In this document: in pieces, positions 1 to 7,457 of the stretch
Layout: each line of letters begins with the position of its first letter
Position numbering within the stretch: the stretch's first letter is position 1
Assembly: GCA_021850555.1 (NCBI GenBank)
Contig: JAJZLX010000061.1
Location: forward strand, 1 to 34,771
Direction: 5' to 3'
From: Pseudomonadota bacterium
Lineage (GTDB): Bacteria > Pseudomonadota > Gammaproteobacteria > Steroidobacterales > Steroidobacteraceae
Length of the DNA stretch: 34,771 bases
The notes under the pieces: generated by a model
The model's database searches: none
What the model was told of the DNA's origin: nothing
What the model saw: the letters and a program-made list of their open reading frames with translations, nothing else
Position numbers and translations under genes: made by a program

Positions 1-89
1 AGCCCGGCCTCGGCGATCACCTGCAGCACTCTCGCGAGGCTCCCGGGCTGGTGTACGGTCTCGACGATGAGAATCTCAGGTATCTTCAT
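1..89 (-). CDS. ACT-domain protein, N-terminus only
   Basis: Only the first 29 codons are in the window; the gene runs off the left edge. The start ATG is at 89 on the minus strand and the peptide begins MKIPEILIVETVHQPGSLAR. This has the pattern of an ACT domain first strand and helix (hydrophobic strand, then a PGSLARVLQ turn-helix), which usually binds a small effector such as an amino acid. Some NAD-dependent malic enzymes carry an ACT domain at the N-terminus and would fit, but the catalytic part is not visible, so the enzyme cannot be named. It is transcribed divergently from the sensor gene starting at 163, with about 70 bases between them. Confidence 0.6.
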   Translation of the reverse strand, partial: MKIPEILIVETVHQPGSLARVLQVIAEAG

Positions 90-127
90 AGATGGTGACA
101 GCGCAACGGCTGCGGCAAATATTCCAC

Positions 128-134
128 TATAAAT
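128..134 (+). promoter_or_regulatory. Possible -10 element upstream of the sensor gene
   Basis: TATAAAT lies 28 bases before the ATG at 163, inside an AT-rich patch (about 117-134) of an otherwise GC-rich divergent intergenic region. I could not assign a convincing -35 box. The position suits a sigma70-type -10 element for the rightward gene; this is inference from composition and spacing only. Confidence 0.3.
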
Positions 135-162
135 CGTCCGCCTGAAAGAGTGCTCAACTTCG

Positions 163-1353
163 ATGTCGTCCTGGCTCAAGGTCCTGTTGCTCGCGCTGGT
201 CGCTCTGGTGCTGCCGTGGGACGGTATCCGTTACGCCCGGCAGATGGAATCGGCGCTGCGAGAGAGCGAGCAGCAGTCGCTGCGCTCGGTCGCCGAGACG
301 GTGGCCGCCTCGCTCCAGGGCCGGACCGCTCTGCTCTACCGCTACCCCTGGGCCCCCGCCCGCTCCCCCTTTGACCTCACCGCCGTACCGTTGCCGGCGC
401 CGCTGTCCGTCGAAGGCGATGCCGGCTGGATCGCCGCGGACGGGAGCGGGCAATACGGTCGGGACGCCTGGCACCATTACGGCAAAGCTCCACATCGCTT
501 CGCCGTCTTCGCCGGCGTGTACGGGCGCATGCTGTATGTGCTGCTGAAGGTGCAGGACCCGCACGTGGTGTTCGATGCACCCTTTGCCAACCCGCTGCGC
601 CGGGCTTCGATAGGCGATCGCATCTGGCTGGGATATGCCGGCCCTGGGGGCGGACATCACGCCGAGTTCTTCGCGCTGACCGGTCCCGGACCCATCGTGG
701 CCCGCCGCATCGTGACGGGAGAGTACGGGCGTCAACAGGCGATCATCGATCCGCGCATCGTCGGCCGCCTGGAGCTGCGTGCCGGCGGATACGACGTCGA
801 GTTCTCGATGCCGCTGTCCCTCACCGACGGCCGGTTCGGCGTGCTGATCGATGACCGTGACCGGCGGGGCGCGACGCCCCTGAGCTACGGCACTCTGCGC
901 ACCCGTACCCTTCGCGCCCGGGGCCGCCTGATCCTCGCCTCGCCGGCGCTGCCCAAGTACTTGGCGCGGTTCGTGAAGCCGGGATTGAGGCTCTCGGTCA
1001 CGACCCCTGGTGGCACGATGCTGGCCCAGGCCGACGAGCTCACTGTTCCGCAAGTGCCGGCACCCCAGCCCGGTATCCTCGCCCGTCTCTACCATCGCGT
1101 GGTCGGGTCGCATGGGGTGAGGGTGATCGAGACGACGGCTCCGATCTACGGCGCCGCCCGCGGACCGGTGATCGCGAGGCTGCGGCTCACCCGTATGTCG
1201 GACAGAGGGGTGCTGCTGCGCAACCGCACGCTGGAGCGGATGCTGAATGTGACGCTGGCGACCAGCGCGCTTGCCTTCGTCACGGCCGCCGGGCTTGCCG
1301 CTCACCTGGCGGGGCAGGGATGGCGGAAGCGCCGGCGGCGCCGGGCCGGTTGA
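163..1353 (+). CDS. Sensor histidine kinase N-terminal half (kinase missing)
   Basis: This 396-residue protein has a membrane segment at residues 4-20 (LKVLLLALVALVLPW), followed by a region (RYARQMESALRESEQQSL) typical of a group of proteobacterial sensor kinases that includes the kinase of the dedicated sortase system. Residues about 60-250 form an apparent periplasmic beta-rich domain with the pattern of a CBM9-like sensor domain (YVLLKVQDPHVVF, GDRIWLGY, YDVEFSMPLSL). A second membrane segment is near residues 365-387. The protein then stops at GWRKRRRRRAG, where a full-length kinase would continue into HAMP, HisKA and ATPase domains. I see no H-box, N-box or G-box here or in the next kilobase, which is pseudogene remnant. 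It is either a truncated kinase or a sensor acting with a partner encoded elsewhere. Family assignment rests on remembered pattern, not a search. Confidence 0.65.
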   Translation: MSSWLKVLLLALVALVLPWDGIRYARQMESALRESEQQSLRSVAETVAASLQGRTALLYRYPWAPARSPFDLTAVPLPAPLSVEGDAGWIAADGSGQYGRDAWHHYGKAPHRFAVFAGVYGRMLYVLLKVQDPHVVFDAPFANPLRRASIGDRIWLGYAGPGGGHHAEFFALTGPGPIVARRIVTGEYGRQQAIIDPRIVGRLELRAGGYDVEFSMPLSLTDGRFGVLIDDRDRRGATPLSYGTLRTRTLRARGRLILASPALPKYLARFVKPGLRLSVTTPGGTMLAQADELTVPQVPAPQPGILARLYHRVVGSHGVRVIETTAPIYGAARGPVIARLRLTRMSDRGVLLRNRTLERMLNVTLATSALAFVTAAGLAAHLAGQGWRKRRRRRAG

Positions 1354-1370
1354 GCGGCGCCGCCGGCCGC

Positions 1371-2040
1371 TCACTCGAGTTGCGCGCGGAAGCTGAGCTC
1401 GAACATCCTGCCGAGCACATCGGCGCCATAGACCCAGGGCTGCGGCGGCGCCTTGTCGAATACATTGTCGATGTGCAGAGCGAGACGGAACCTGCGATCG
1501 AAGCGGTACAACACATCGAGATCATGGATGGTGCTCGAGGGGATCGACAGCGGCAGCTGGTTGGCGACGGTGTAGGTCAGATTGAAGTATGAGCGCGAGG
1601 AATAGAGCGTCAGCCAGTGCAGGGACCAGCCGCGCCAGCCGTAGCCGATGTCGGACACGAAGCTCCAGCGCGGCACGCCGATCGTACCGGCATACTCGAT
1701 GAGGTCGAATCCCTTGCCGGAGACCGAGGCGTCGTTCTCGCGCATGTCGAGCACGTCGGCCTCGATGTCGATCGTACCCGGATCCGCAAAGCGCTCGAGC
1801 CAGGGCAGCCGCGCGAGGTCGCCCTCGTACCTCAACCGATGCTGGACGAGGCGCAGATGGTTGAAGCCCGCGTTGATGGAGGTCTCATGGGCGTTGATCA
1901 CCTGGCCGGTGCCACGCCGGCGGGTGAAATCGGCGCAGGTGGCCGTCGGGTGCGAGTACGACACGTTCCAGTCAAAGCGGCGCCGCAACCGCCGCAAGTG
2001 CCCGCGCGCAGGACCACGTTGTCGTTGACGGTGCGCACGG
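1371..2040 (-). pseudogene. TonB-dependent receptor, C-terminal remnant
   Basis: Minus-strand frame ending at 1371 encodes the last stretch of a TonB-dependent outer-membrane receptor: alternating beta strands, a penultimate IHDLDVLYRF / HIDNVFDKAPP segment and a C-terminal aromatic-rich strand (MFELSFRAQLE), as in receptor barrels. The plug domain, TonB box, signal peptide and most of the barrel are absent. A short piece resembling receptor sequence (TVNDNVVLRAG, near 2010-2035) sits in a different frame, so at least one frameshift lies in the remnant. Upstream it runs in frame into a sigma-factor fragment, which points to an internal deletion joining the two. It should be non-functional. 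Confidence 0.7.
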
Positions 2041-2560
2041 TAGACCGCTGCGCGGCTGATGTAATTGCGCGCCGAGCGCTCTCCAACCCCGAGATCGCGT
2101 GCGATCTCGGCCGTCGGCCAGTCCTCGAAGCGGCGCAGGACGAACACCCTGCGATGGCTGTGCTGCAGCTCGAACAGCGCCTTCTCAAACTTGTCGAGCT
2201 CCTCGGTGGCCATGAGGCGGTGGTCCGGCCCGAGGCAGTGCACGGTCTCGGCTCGGGGCACGACCTGGTCGAGCCTCGCGCGGTGATCTGCTGGCAGATC
2301 GGGTCCACGGCCAGGTTGGCGGAGGTCTTGAACAGGTACGCCCTGAGGAAACCGATCGTTGCCGACCGATCCAGCTGCAGCAGCCGCACATAGGCCTCCT
2401 GCGCCACCTCGCGGGCTTCCTGCCCATTGCCGAGGCGCATCAGCAGGAACGAGTGCAGCGTCTGTTTGTGCTCTTCGAAGAGCCTCGAGAGCGCGTGGGA
2501 GCGCTCGGGGACTTCGGCAGCAACCTTCGCGGCGCGGCGGCTGGACGATGAGCCGAACAT
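2041..2560 (-). pseudogene. ECF sigma factor (FecI-like), frameshifted
   Basis: Reading from the ATG at 2560, residues about 25-87 match sigma region 2 (LSRLFEEHKQTLHSFLLMRL, then AREVAQEAYVRLLQ and FLRAYLFKTSANLAVD). The frame then loses homology at about 2301-2310. Another minus-strand frame resumes with LDQVVPRAETVHCLGPD and a region 4 helix-turn-helix (HRRVFVLRRFEDWPTAEIA, then GVGERSARNYI). Loss of one base in the gtggaccc stretch would explain the shift. Region 4 then runs directly into TonB-receptor sequence at about 2040 with no intact sigma C-terminus. In intact loci of this type the sigma gene is followed by a FecR-type anti-sigma gene and a TonB receptor; the FecR gene is gone here. 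Confidence 0.75.
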
Positions 2561-2777
2561 CGGGGACGGATCCTCTCGGCGGCTGATCGGGGAGTATTAG
2601 ACGACCGGCGGGCCTGAATCGGCAGCCGCTCAGTCTCTTGCCGCCCCCCGCCTCGGAGCGAACACGGACGTGAGTGACCCCGCCGGCTTTGAGCCATTGC
2701 GCAGCGACCGCGTGCGCCAGTCATCCCGACGTTGCGCGCGCAGCGAAGCAGGGTGTCCGGCGGCGGGTATCTTGATT

Positions 2778-2786
2778 GTCCTGCCC
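2778..2786 (+). repeat. Left copy of a 9-bp inverted repeat flanking tnpB
   Basis: GTCCTGCCC, the exact reverse complement of 4252-4260. It may mark the left end of the tnpB element. A 9-base match between two GC-rich flanks could arise by chance, so this is only suggestive. Confidence 0.4.
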
Positions 2787-2822
2787 GTTGAGCCGGGCCG
2801 AGAGACTGGATATCATCACAGT

Positions 2823-4265
2823 ATGCGCGAGAGCCTCACCACCGAGCGCGCCTACCGGCTGCGGGTCTACCCGAGCCGCGCTCAACGGCTCGTGCTCGGA
2901 CGGCTGTTTGGGGCGGCGCGCTTCGCGTGGAACTGGGCGCTCTCGCGTCGCTCGGATGCCTACAAGGCAGGCAAGAGCAAACTCAACTGGGTGGCGCTCT
3001 CGCGCGAGTTCACCGCGCTGAAAGCCGCTCCCGAGACGGCCTGGCTCGCGCAGCTGCCGCGTGAGCCGTTCAACCAGGTGCTGCGCGACCAGGAGCGGGC
3101 GTTCGCGAACTTCTTCGCCAAGCGGGCGAAGTACCCGAGGTTTCGCCGCCGGGGCGCCAGGGCGAGCGTGCGCTTCACGCTCGATCAGCGCCGCGCGCAG
3201 GTGAGCAGGGGTGAGGGCAAGGCGCGTTGGGCCTACGTGCAACTGCCCGGCCTGGGGCGAGTGAAACTGCGGCGCACCGAGGCGCTCCTCGGGCGCTTGC
3301 GCTCGGTGACGCTCTCGCGCGATGGGGCGGGGCGGTACTTCGCGGCGATCACGGCGGACGCGGTGCCGGTCGGTGAGCCTGCACGCGCGATCGTCGATGC
3401 GGTGGGCGTCGATGTGGGATTGAGATCGCTCGCCGTGGTGCACGATGGCGAGCGGGCTCGCCAGGTGCCGGCCCCGAAGGCCCTTGCCGCGAAGCTCGCG
3501 CGGCTGCGCCGCTACCAGCGTTGCCAGAGCCGCCAGCTCGCCGCCCAGATGCGCGCCCAGGGGCTCGACCCCCTCAAGCCCTGCCCCAAGGGCGCGCGGC
3601 TCGGTGTCTCAAAGCGGCGCTCTCGCACGCAGCGGCGGATCGCGCGCGAACACGCGCGCATCGCCGACCTGCGCCGCGACGCGCTGCACCGAGCGAGCAC
3701 CGGCATCGTGCGCGAAGCCCAGGTGATTGCCATCGAGAGCTTGCGCGTGAAGGCGATGGCGCGCGGCATGGGTCGGCGCTCGTTCCGCCGATCGGTGCAT
3801 GACGGCGCCCTCGGGGAGCTGCGCCGGCAGATCACCTACAAGGGCGCGTGGGCACACCGCGAAGTGATCGCGGTCGATCCGTTCTTCCCGAGCAGCAAGA
3901 CCTGCTCGGACTGCACCGTCGTGAACGCGCGGCTCAAGTTGGAAAAGCACTGGCTGTGCCCGGCCTGCGGGGCGCATCATGACCGCGACGCGAACGCGGC
4001 GAAGAACCTTCGGGCCGAGGGCCTGCGAGTACTCGCTACTCGCGGCTCATCGCCCGCTACGGGCGAGAGGCCCGAAAGTCACGCGCGGGGAGTGGCCTGC
4101 GCGGCGGATTCGGCACAGCCGGAAACGGTCGTGCCGCTTCGGCGCCGCCCCACGGCGAACCGCGAACCGGCTCAAAGGCCCGCGCAGGCTGCAAAGCCGG
4201 CAAGGGCCGAGACACGGCAAGCACCGTCAGGAACGGCGCGAAGACGTGTCAGGGCAGGACTCTAA
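2823..4265 (+). CDS. tnpB: TnpB RNA-guided endonuclease
   Basis: About 480 residues. TnpB is an RNA-guided DNA nuclease of IS200/IS605-family elements, related to Cas12. The N-terminal OrfB helix-turn-helix-like part (RAYRLRVYPSRAQRLVL, then ARFAWNWAL) is intact. The RuvC-like nuclease residues are all present: Asp in VGVDVGLRSLAVV, Glu in VIAIESLRVKAM, and Asp in HDRDANAAKNL. The zinc finger shows CSDC followed by CPAC. I chose the ATG at 2823 because it begins the conserved region and lies just inside the likely left end; an upstream in-frame extension to 2670 lacks family similarity. The C-terminal tail after about residue 400 is basic and low-complexity. By analogy, its DNA probably also encodes part of the guide (omega) RNA. 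No tnpA is nearby. Confidence 0.9.
   Translation: MRESLTTERAYRLRVYPSRAQRLVLGRLFGAARFAWNWALSRRSDAYKAGKSKLNWVALSREFTALKAAPETAWLAQLPREPFNQVLRDQERAFANFFAKRAKYPRFRRRGARASVRFTLDQRRAQVSRGEGKARWAYVQLPGLGRVKLRRTEALLGRLRSVTLSRDGAGRYFAAITADAVPVGEPARAIVDAVGVDVGLRSLAVVHDGERARQVPAPKALAAKLARLRRYQRCQSRQLAAQMRAQGLDPLKPCPKGARLGVSKRRSRTQRRIAREHARIADLRRDALHRASTGIVREAQVIAIESLRVKAMARGMGRRSFRRSVHDGALGELRRQITYKGAWAHREVIAVDPFFPSSKTCSDCTVVNARLKLEKHWLCPACGAHHDRDANAAKNLRAEGLRVLATRGSSPATGERPESHARGVACAADSAQPETVVPLRRRPTANREPAQRPAQAAKPARAETRQAPSGTARRRVRAGL
4020..4262 (+). ncRNA. Probable omega RNA region at the 3' end of tnpB
   Basis: In characterised TnpB elements the guide RNA scaffold is transcribed from the 3' end of tnpB to the right end, with the guide read from flanking DNA. 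Here the tail holds several short hairpin-forming stretches, such as GCCCGCTACGGGC near 4050, and protein conservation drops. Start and end are approximate. If the right end is near 4261, the guide would begin at about 4262-4280. Confidence 0.35.
4252..4260 (-). repeat. Right copy of a 9-bp inverted repeat flanking tnpB
   Basis: GGGCAGGAC, complementary to 2778-2786, overlapping the last codons of tnpB. It is a candidate for the right end of the element. Confidence 0.4.
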
Positions 4266-4383
4266 AGTTGCGCTTGCATCCTCCGTCCTTCTCGCGCACC
4301 ATTCGCGCCGCGTCGCGGGGTGTGGTGCCGCCCGTGACGCCCAGCGATGGCGGTCCGGACCCCCGGGAGGTGTAACAAAGGAC

Positions 4384-4761
4384 ATGAAGCAGCGCGCGTC
4401 GAGCAGCCTCGATCCCCGTCCCGCTCTGTGCAGCGTCAATTCGTATCTCGAGAAGAATTTCCCCGATTTCTTCGCCGAAGCCCGTTTCCAGGTCGGCGAC
4501 GACGATTACTTCCTATACGCCCGCTTCGGCCAGTACCTCGCCCGCACCATCGAGCAGAACCGGGCTCCGCGCGAGAAAATCAACCGCGGCTTCACGGTGC
4601 TCAACAAGATGGCCCGCGCATCGGCGCGCCATCCGCGCATCCGCCAATTGCTGGTCTGCGGCCCCCTGGAATACATCGTCGATGCGCCCAAGGCCCGTGC
4701 GCTGGCGCGCAAACGTCTCTCGGCGGTCGCCAAGGGCTATCTCGAAAGCCTGTGCGAGTAA
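4384..4761 (+). CDS. Small alpha-helical protein of unknown function
   Basis: 125 residues, start ATG at 4384 preceded by a GGAGG-containing stretch (gggaggtgtaacaaaggac). It has no signal peptide or membrane segment. The sequence looks helical (SYLEKNFPDFFAEARF, then FGQYLARTIEQN and ARKRLSAVAKGYLESLCE). I do not recognise the family with confidence; a DUF7674-like helical protein is possible. It lies 31 bases before the DUF924 gene on the same strand, so the two may be co-transcribed. It begins about 120 bases after the tnpB element and is not obviously part of it. Confidence 0.6.
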   Translation: MKQRASSSLDPRPALCSVNSYLEKNFPDFFAEARFQVGDDDYFLYARFGQYLARTIEQNRAPREKINRGFTVLNKMARASARHPRIRQLLVCGPLEYIVDAPKARALARKRLSAVAKGYLESLCE

Positions 4762-4792
4762 GTTGACATAACGAAGGCCGCGGAGCGCATCG

Positions 4793-5419
4793 TTGGACGA
4801 GTCTCTTGAGGTGCGCCGTTTCTGGCTCGGCCGGGCGCCGCTCACCCCCGAGACCCTGAAGGAGCGCCAGCGCCTGTGGTTCGGTGTCGGAGCCTCTCGC
4901 GACGAGCAGCGCGCAGTGGATGATCTCATCCGCGCCCGGTTCGGCGGGCTGATGGAGCGGGCAGCCGCGGGGGCTCTTGGCCCCTGGGAGGACAGCCCGC
5001 ACCGGCGCTTGAGCCTCATCCTGCTGCTCGATCAGTTTCCCCGCCACGTCTTTCGCGGCACCGCGCGGGCGTTCGCCACCGACGACGCAGCGCTCTCGCT
5101 CACTCTTTCCGGCCTGCAGGCGGCCGCGGACGTAACGCTCTCTCCCGTGGAGAGGCTGTTCTTCTACATGCCTTTGCAGCACGCGGAGCGCAGCGACGCA
5201 CAAGAGGAATCGCTGGGCGCCCACCGCAGACTCCTCGCCGAGGTCGCGGGCCAGGCGCTGCGGCCGCTGTTCGCCGGGGCGCTCGATTCCGCCGAGCTGC
5301 ATCATTCCATCGTGGCCCGCTTCGGGCGCTTTCCGCATCGCAACCTGGCTCTCGGGCGCGAGAGCACGCCCGAGGAAGAGGCGTACCTCGCCCGGGGCGG
5401 GCACCGCTTCGGACAATAG
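4793..5419 (+). CDS. DUF924 family protein
   Basis: 208 residues with the typical start of the DUF924 (PF06041) family: EVRRFWLG, a long helical middle, the conserved LLDQFPRHVFRGTARAF block (about residues 78-94), then FFYMPLQHAERSDAQEES and a C-terminal segment (FGRFPHRNLALGRESTPEE). The family is soluble and all-helical, TPR-like; its role is not established to my knowledge. Length is normal for the family. The start codon is TTG at 4793, as I see no suitable ATG or GTG giving the conserved N-terminus. It probably shares a transcript with the small gene upstream. Confidence 0.85.
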   Translation: MDESLEVRRFWLGRAPLTPETLKERQRLWFGVGASRDEQRAVDDLIRARFGGLMERAAAGALGPWEDSPHRRLSLILLLDQFPRHVFRGTARAFATDDAALSLTLSGLQAAADVTLSPVERLFFYMPLQHAERSDAQEESLGAHRRLLAEVAGQALRPLFAGALDSAELHHSIVARFGRFPHRNLALGRESTPEEEAYLARGGHRFGQ

Positions 5420-5602
5420 ATCACCCTCCACCGCTGCGCGCCAAGTTGGTGCACGGAAGCGCCTCTACGGCCCAACCCGATGCAGCCGCAGCGCCGGAGG
5501 ACACATCAAGTCCGGCGGACTGCCCGATTCCCGCGTCAAGCCGCGCCGGCATGGAATTTGCTTTCCTCTCCGTGTCCGATGCTTTCGACCGGTATCACCG
5601 CG

Positions 5603-6544
5603 ATGATGCGCCTGTCACGTCCGCCGCCGATCAGGAACCTGCGCGTGTTCTGCGCCGCCGCTCGCCTGCGCAGCTTCAAGTCCGCGGCCGACGAGTTGTA
5701 TCTGACGCCGTCCGCGGTCAGTCATCAGATGAAGGAGCTGCAGGAGACGCTCGGCGTGCGCCTGTTCGAGCGCAAGCCGCGCGCCCTCGAGCTGACACAC
5801 GCCGGCGCAATGCTGCTCGATGAGGTCGCACCGCTCCTCGAGGCGCTCGATCGGACGCTGGCCCAGGTCGCACGCCGCGGCGGCAGGCGTACGTTGCGGG
5901 TGCTGCTGCCGCCGTTCTTCGCCAGCGAGCTGTTCATCCCACGTCTCGCCGGCTTCTGCGCCAGGCATCCCGAGATCGACATCCAGATCGACACGCACGA
6001 TCCGCGACCTGCGACGCACCCGGCGAGCGCGGACGTCTCGATCCTCATCGCCGACACCGAGCCGCAGGGCATGCAGTGCTCGCGCCTGTTCGCGCTCTCG
6101 CTGACGGCCGTGTGCGCCCCGCAGCATACGGCGGCGGTGGCCCGGCTCGGCGGCGCCGTATTCAAGGAGATGGCGCTCATCGTGCACAAGCCCCGGCCGC
6201 ACGCCTGGGCCGGCTGGGCCGAGGAAGCCGGCCTCGACGCGCCGGAGCCGAGGAATGTGCTCGAGCTCGACACCCTGCACGCGGTGGTGCGCGCGGCCGA
6301 GCGCGGCCTCGGCGTGGCGCTGGTGCCCACCATGCACTGCGAGGCCTGGTTCCGCTCCGGCGCGCTGGCGCGCATCTTCCCGGTCGAGCTGCCGACCGCC
6401 GACACCTACTATCTCGTCACCCGGCCGAAGGATGCCGACAAACCCGACATCCGCGCGTTCAGAGACTGGATGGTGGCGCAGTTCACCGAGCCCCGGCCCG
6501 CTGCGCGGCCGCTCGCTTCCACCCTGCGGCTCGCCGCGTGTTGA
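5603..6544 (+). CDS. LysR-type transcriptional regulator (GcvA-like)
   Basis: 313 residues from the ATG at 5603 (a second ATG follows at 5606). The N-terminal winged helix-turn-helix is clear: PPPIRNLRVFCAAARLRSFK, then AADELYLTPSAVSHQMKEL and LGVRLFERKPRALELTHAG. The rest is a periplasmic-binding-protein-like effector domain with AAERGLGVALVPT near the C-terminus. The opening pattern resembles the GcvA/AmpR-like branch. An upstream in-frame ATG at 5579 and a longer extension to 5480 exist, but the family normally starts only a few residues before the HTH. The target is unknown; LysR proteins often control a neighbouring divergent gene, yet no divergent gene lies close by. The following TPR-like gene on the same strand is one possible target. 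Confidence 0.88.
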   Translation: MMRLSRPPPIRNLRVFCAAARLRSFKSAADELYLTPSAVSHQMKELQETLGVRLFERKPRALELTHAGAMLLDEVAPLLEALDRTLAQVARRGGRRTLRVLLPPFFASELFIPRLAGFCARHPEIDIQIDTHDPRPATHPASADVSILIADTEPQGMQCSRLFALSLTAVCAPQHTAAVARLGGAVFKEMALIVHKPRPHAWAGWAEEAGLDAPEPRNVLELDTLHAVVRAAERGLGVALVPTMHCEAWFRSGALARIFPVELPTADTYYLVTRPKDADKPDIRAFRDWMVAQFTEPRPAARPLASTLRLAAC

Positions 6545-6664
6545 TGAGACGCGCTCATGTCATGGCGCAAATCTTTTCGTTTGTCGGATCCGCGCCGGCC
6601 TTCTATCGTGTCAGCGTTGGCTCCCCAAGCCAACCCCGGTAGGCAACACGAGAGGAGAGCCCGC

Positions 6665-7213
6665 ATGTCACCACACAGACGCGATGCCCTGGCATCACCC
6701 ATGGCCATGTGCGCCGCAGTGACGCTCGCGATGACTTGCTCGGCCAAGGCCGCGGAACAGCCGCATCGGTTCGTGCTCACCGCATACCCCACGGCTGCGG
6801 GCGGTCACGCTCTGCTTGCCGGCCGCTTCCAGGCGGCGGCGAGACAACTGCTCGGCCGCACAGGCGGTCCGGCTCTCGATGCTGCGGCCGTCTACACCAA
6901 TCGCTGCGTGGCTTTTTCGATGACACGGCAATGGCACGCGGCCCGCAGGGCGTGTGATGCCGCGGTCCGCGATGCGAGCCGCGAGCGCTTCGATACCCCG
7001 CCGTGGGGGGACTGGTCCCAAATCAGCGGCGATGAGCGGCTCGCCGCCGCCTACACCGATCGCGGTGTGATGCGTTGGTTTTCGCACGATGCGACCGGAG
7101 CGCAAAGGGACTTCGCCAGGGCACGGGCGCTCTCGCCGTACTCGAGCTTCGTCAGGCGCAACCTGACTGCAATGAAAGTCCGTGATACTGAGGTGCAGGC
7201 ACGGGGCAGTTGA
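6665..7213 (+). CDS. Exported TPR-like protein
   Basis: 182 residues from the ATG at 6665, which has a strong ribosome-binding site (gagaggagagcccgc). Residues 1-33 look like a Sec signal peptide ending near CSAKAAEQ. The mature part has helical repeats resembling tetratricopeptide units: AAAVYTNRCVAFSMTRQWHA with RRACDAAV, then AAAYTDRGVMRWF with GAQRDFARARALSP. So it is probably a periplasmic scaffold or partner-binding protein. An upstream ATG at 6557 would bury the signal peptide and is less likely. No specific function can be assigned. It is convergent with the M16 peptidase operon, with two hairpin repeats between. Confidence 0.75.
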   Translation: MSPHRRDALASPMAMCAAVTLAMTCSAKAAEQPHRFVLTAYPTAAGGHALLAGRFQAAARQLLGRTGGPALDAAAVYTNRCVAFSMTRQWHAARRACDAAVRDASRERFDTPPWGDWSQISGDERLAAAYTDRGVMRWFSHDATGAQRDFARARALSPYSSFVRRNLTAMKVRDTEVQARGS

Positions 7214-7223
7214 ATGGCTGACC

Positions 7224-7284
7224 GGGTCCGGGAGGCGAAGCGGCCCATCCCCCCCTCTTGGGTGCGCTTCGTCTCCCGGAACCC
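7224..7284. repeat. Hairpin repeat, copy 1
   Basis: A 61-bp imperfect inverted repeat. The left arm GGGTCCGGGAGGCGAAGCG pairs with the right arm CGCTTCGTCTCCCGGAACCC around a C-rich loop. A related copy lies at 7338-7396. The pair sits between convergent genes, so it could act as a bidirectional terminator, or be a REP-type element. Confidence 0.7.
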
Positions 7285-7337
7285 ACCCCTTCCGGACTTG
7301 TCCCAGCCTCAAGGAATTCCCGCGCGAGGAAGTTGCT

Positions 7338-7396
7338 GGGTCCGGGAGGCGGGGCGACCCTTCCCCCCTCTGTGGTCGCCTCGTCTCCCGGAACCC
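7338..7396. repeat. Hairpin repeat, copy 2
   Basis: The arms GGGTCCGGGAGGCGGGGCGA and GGTCGCCTCGTCTCCCGG (followed by AACCC) form a stem around a pyrimidine-rich loop. It shares the outer arm sequence and the CCCCCCTC loop with copy 1, but its inner stem differs in both arms in a compensating way (GAAGCG/CGCTTC versus GGGGCGACC/GGTCGCCTC). This suggests the fold matters. Confidence 0.7.
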
Positions 7397-7457
7397 TCAT
7401 TGATCCCCACGCACCCGCATCGCCCGGCAGGCCGCCCGATGCGAATCGCGGGGTCGA

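Larger units (their letters stand above)
2772..4265 (+). mobile_element. IS200/IS605-type (IS1341-like) tnpB-only element
   Basis: The element carries tnpB without a tnpA (Y1 transposase), the IS1341-like arrangement. Boundaries are inferred. GTCCTGCCC at 2778-2786 is the inverted complement of GGGCAGGAC at 4252-4260. The left copy directly follows TTGAT (2772-2776), which is the target and TAM sequence known for ISDra2. A small left-end hairpin (GCCCG, 6-base loop, CGGGC) overlaps the left repeat. Insertion sits just beside the sigma-factor/TonB remnants. The ends need comparison with other copies. Confidence 0.5.

Noticed and set aside
2823..4265. TnpB as a Cas12-type effector of the CRISPR array
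   Set aside because: It is 30 kb away, lacks Cas12-specific length and domains, and sits in its own IS-like context; the repeat handle fits type I or III better.
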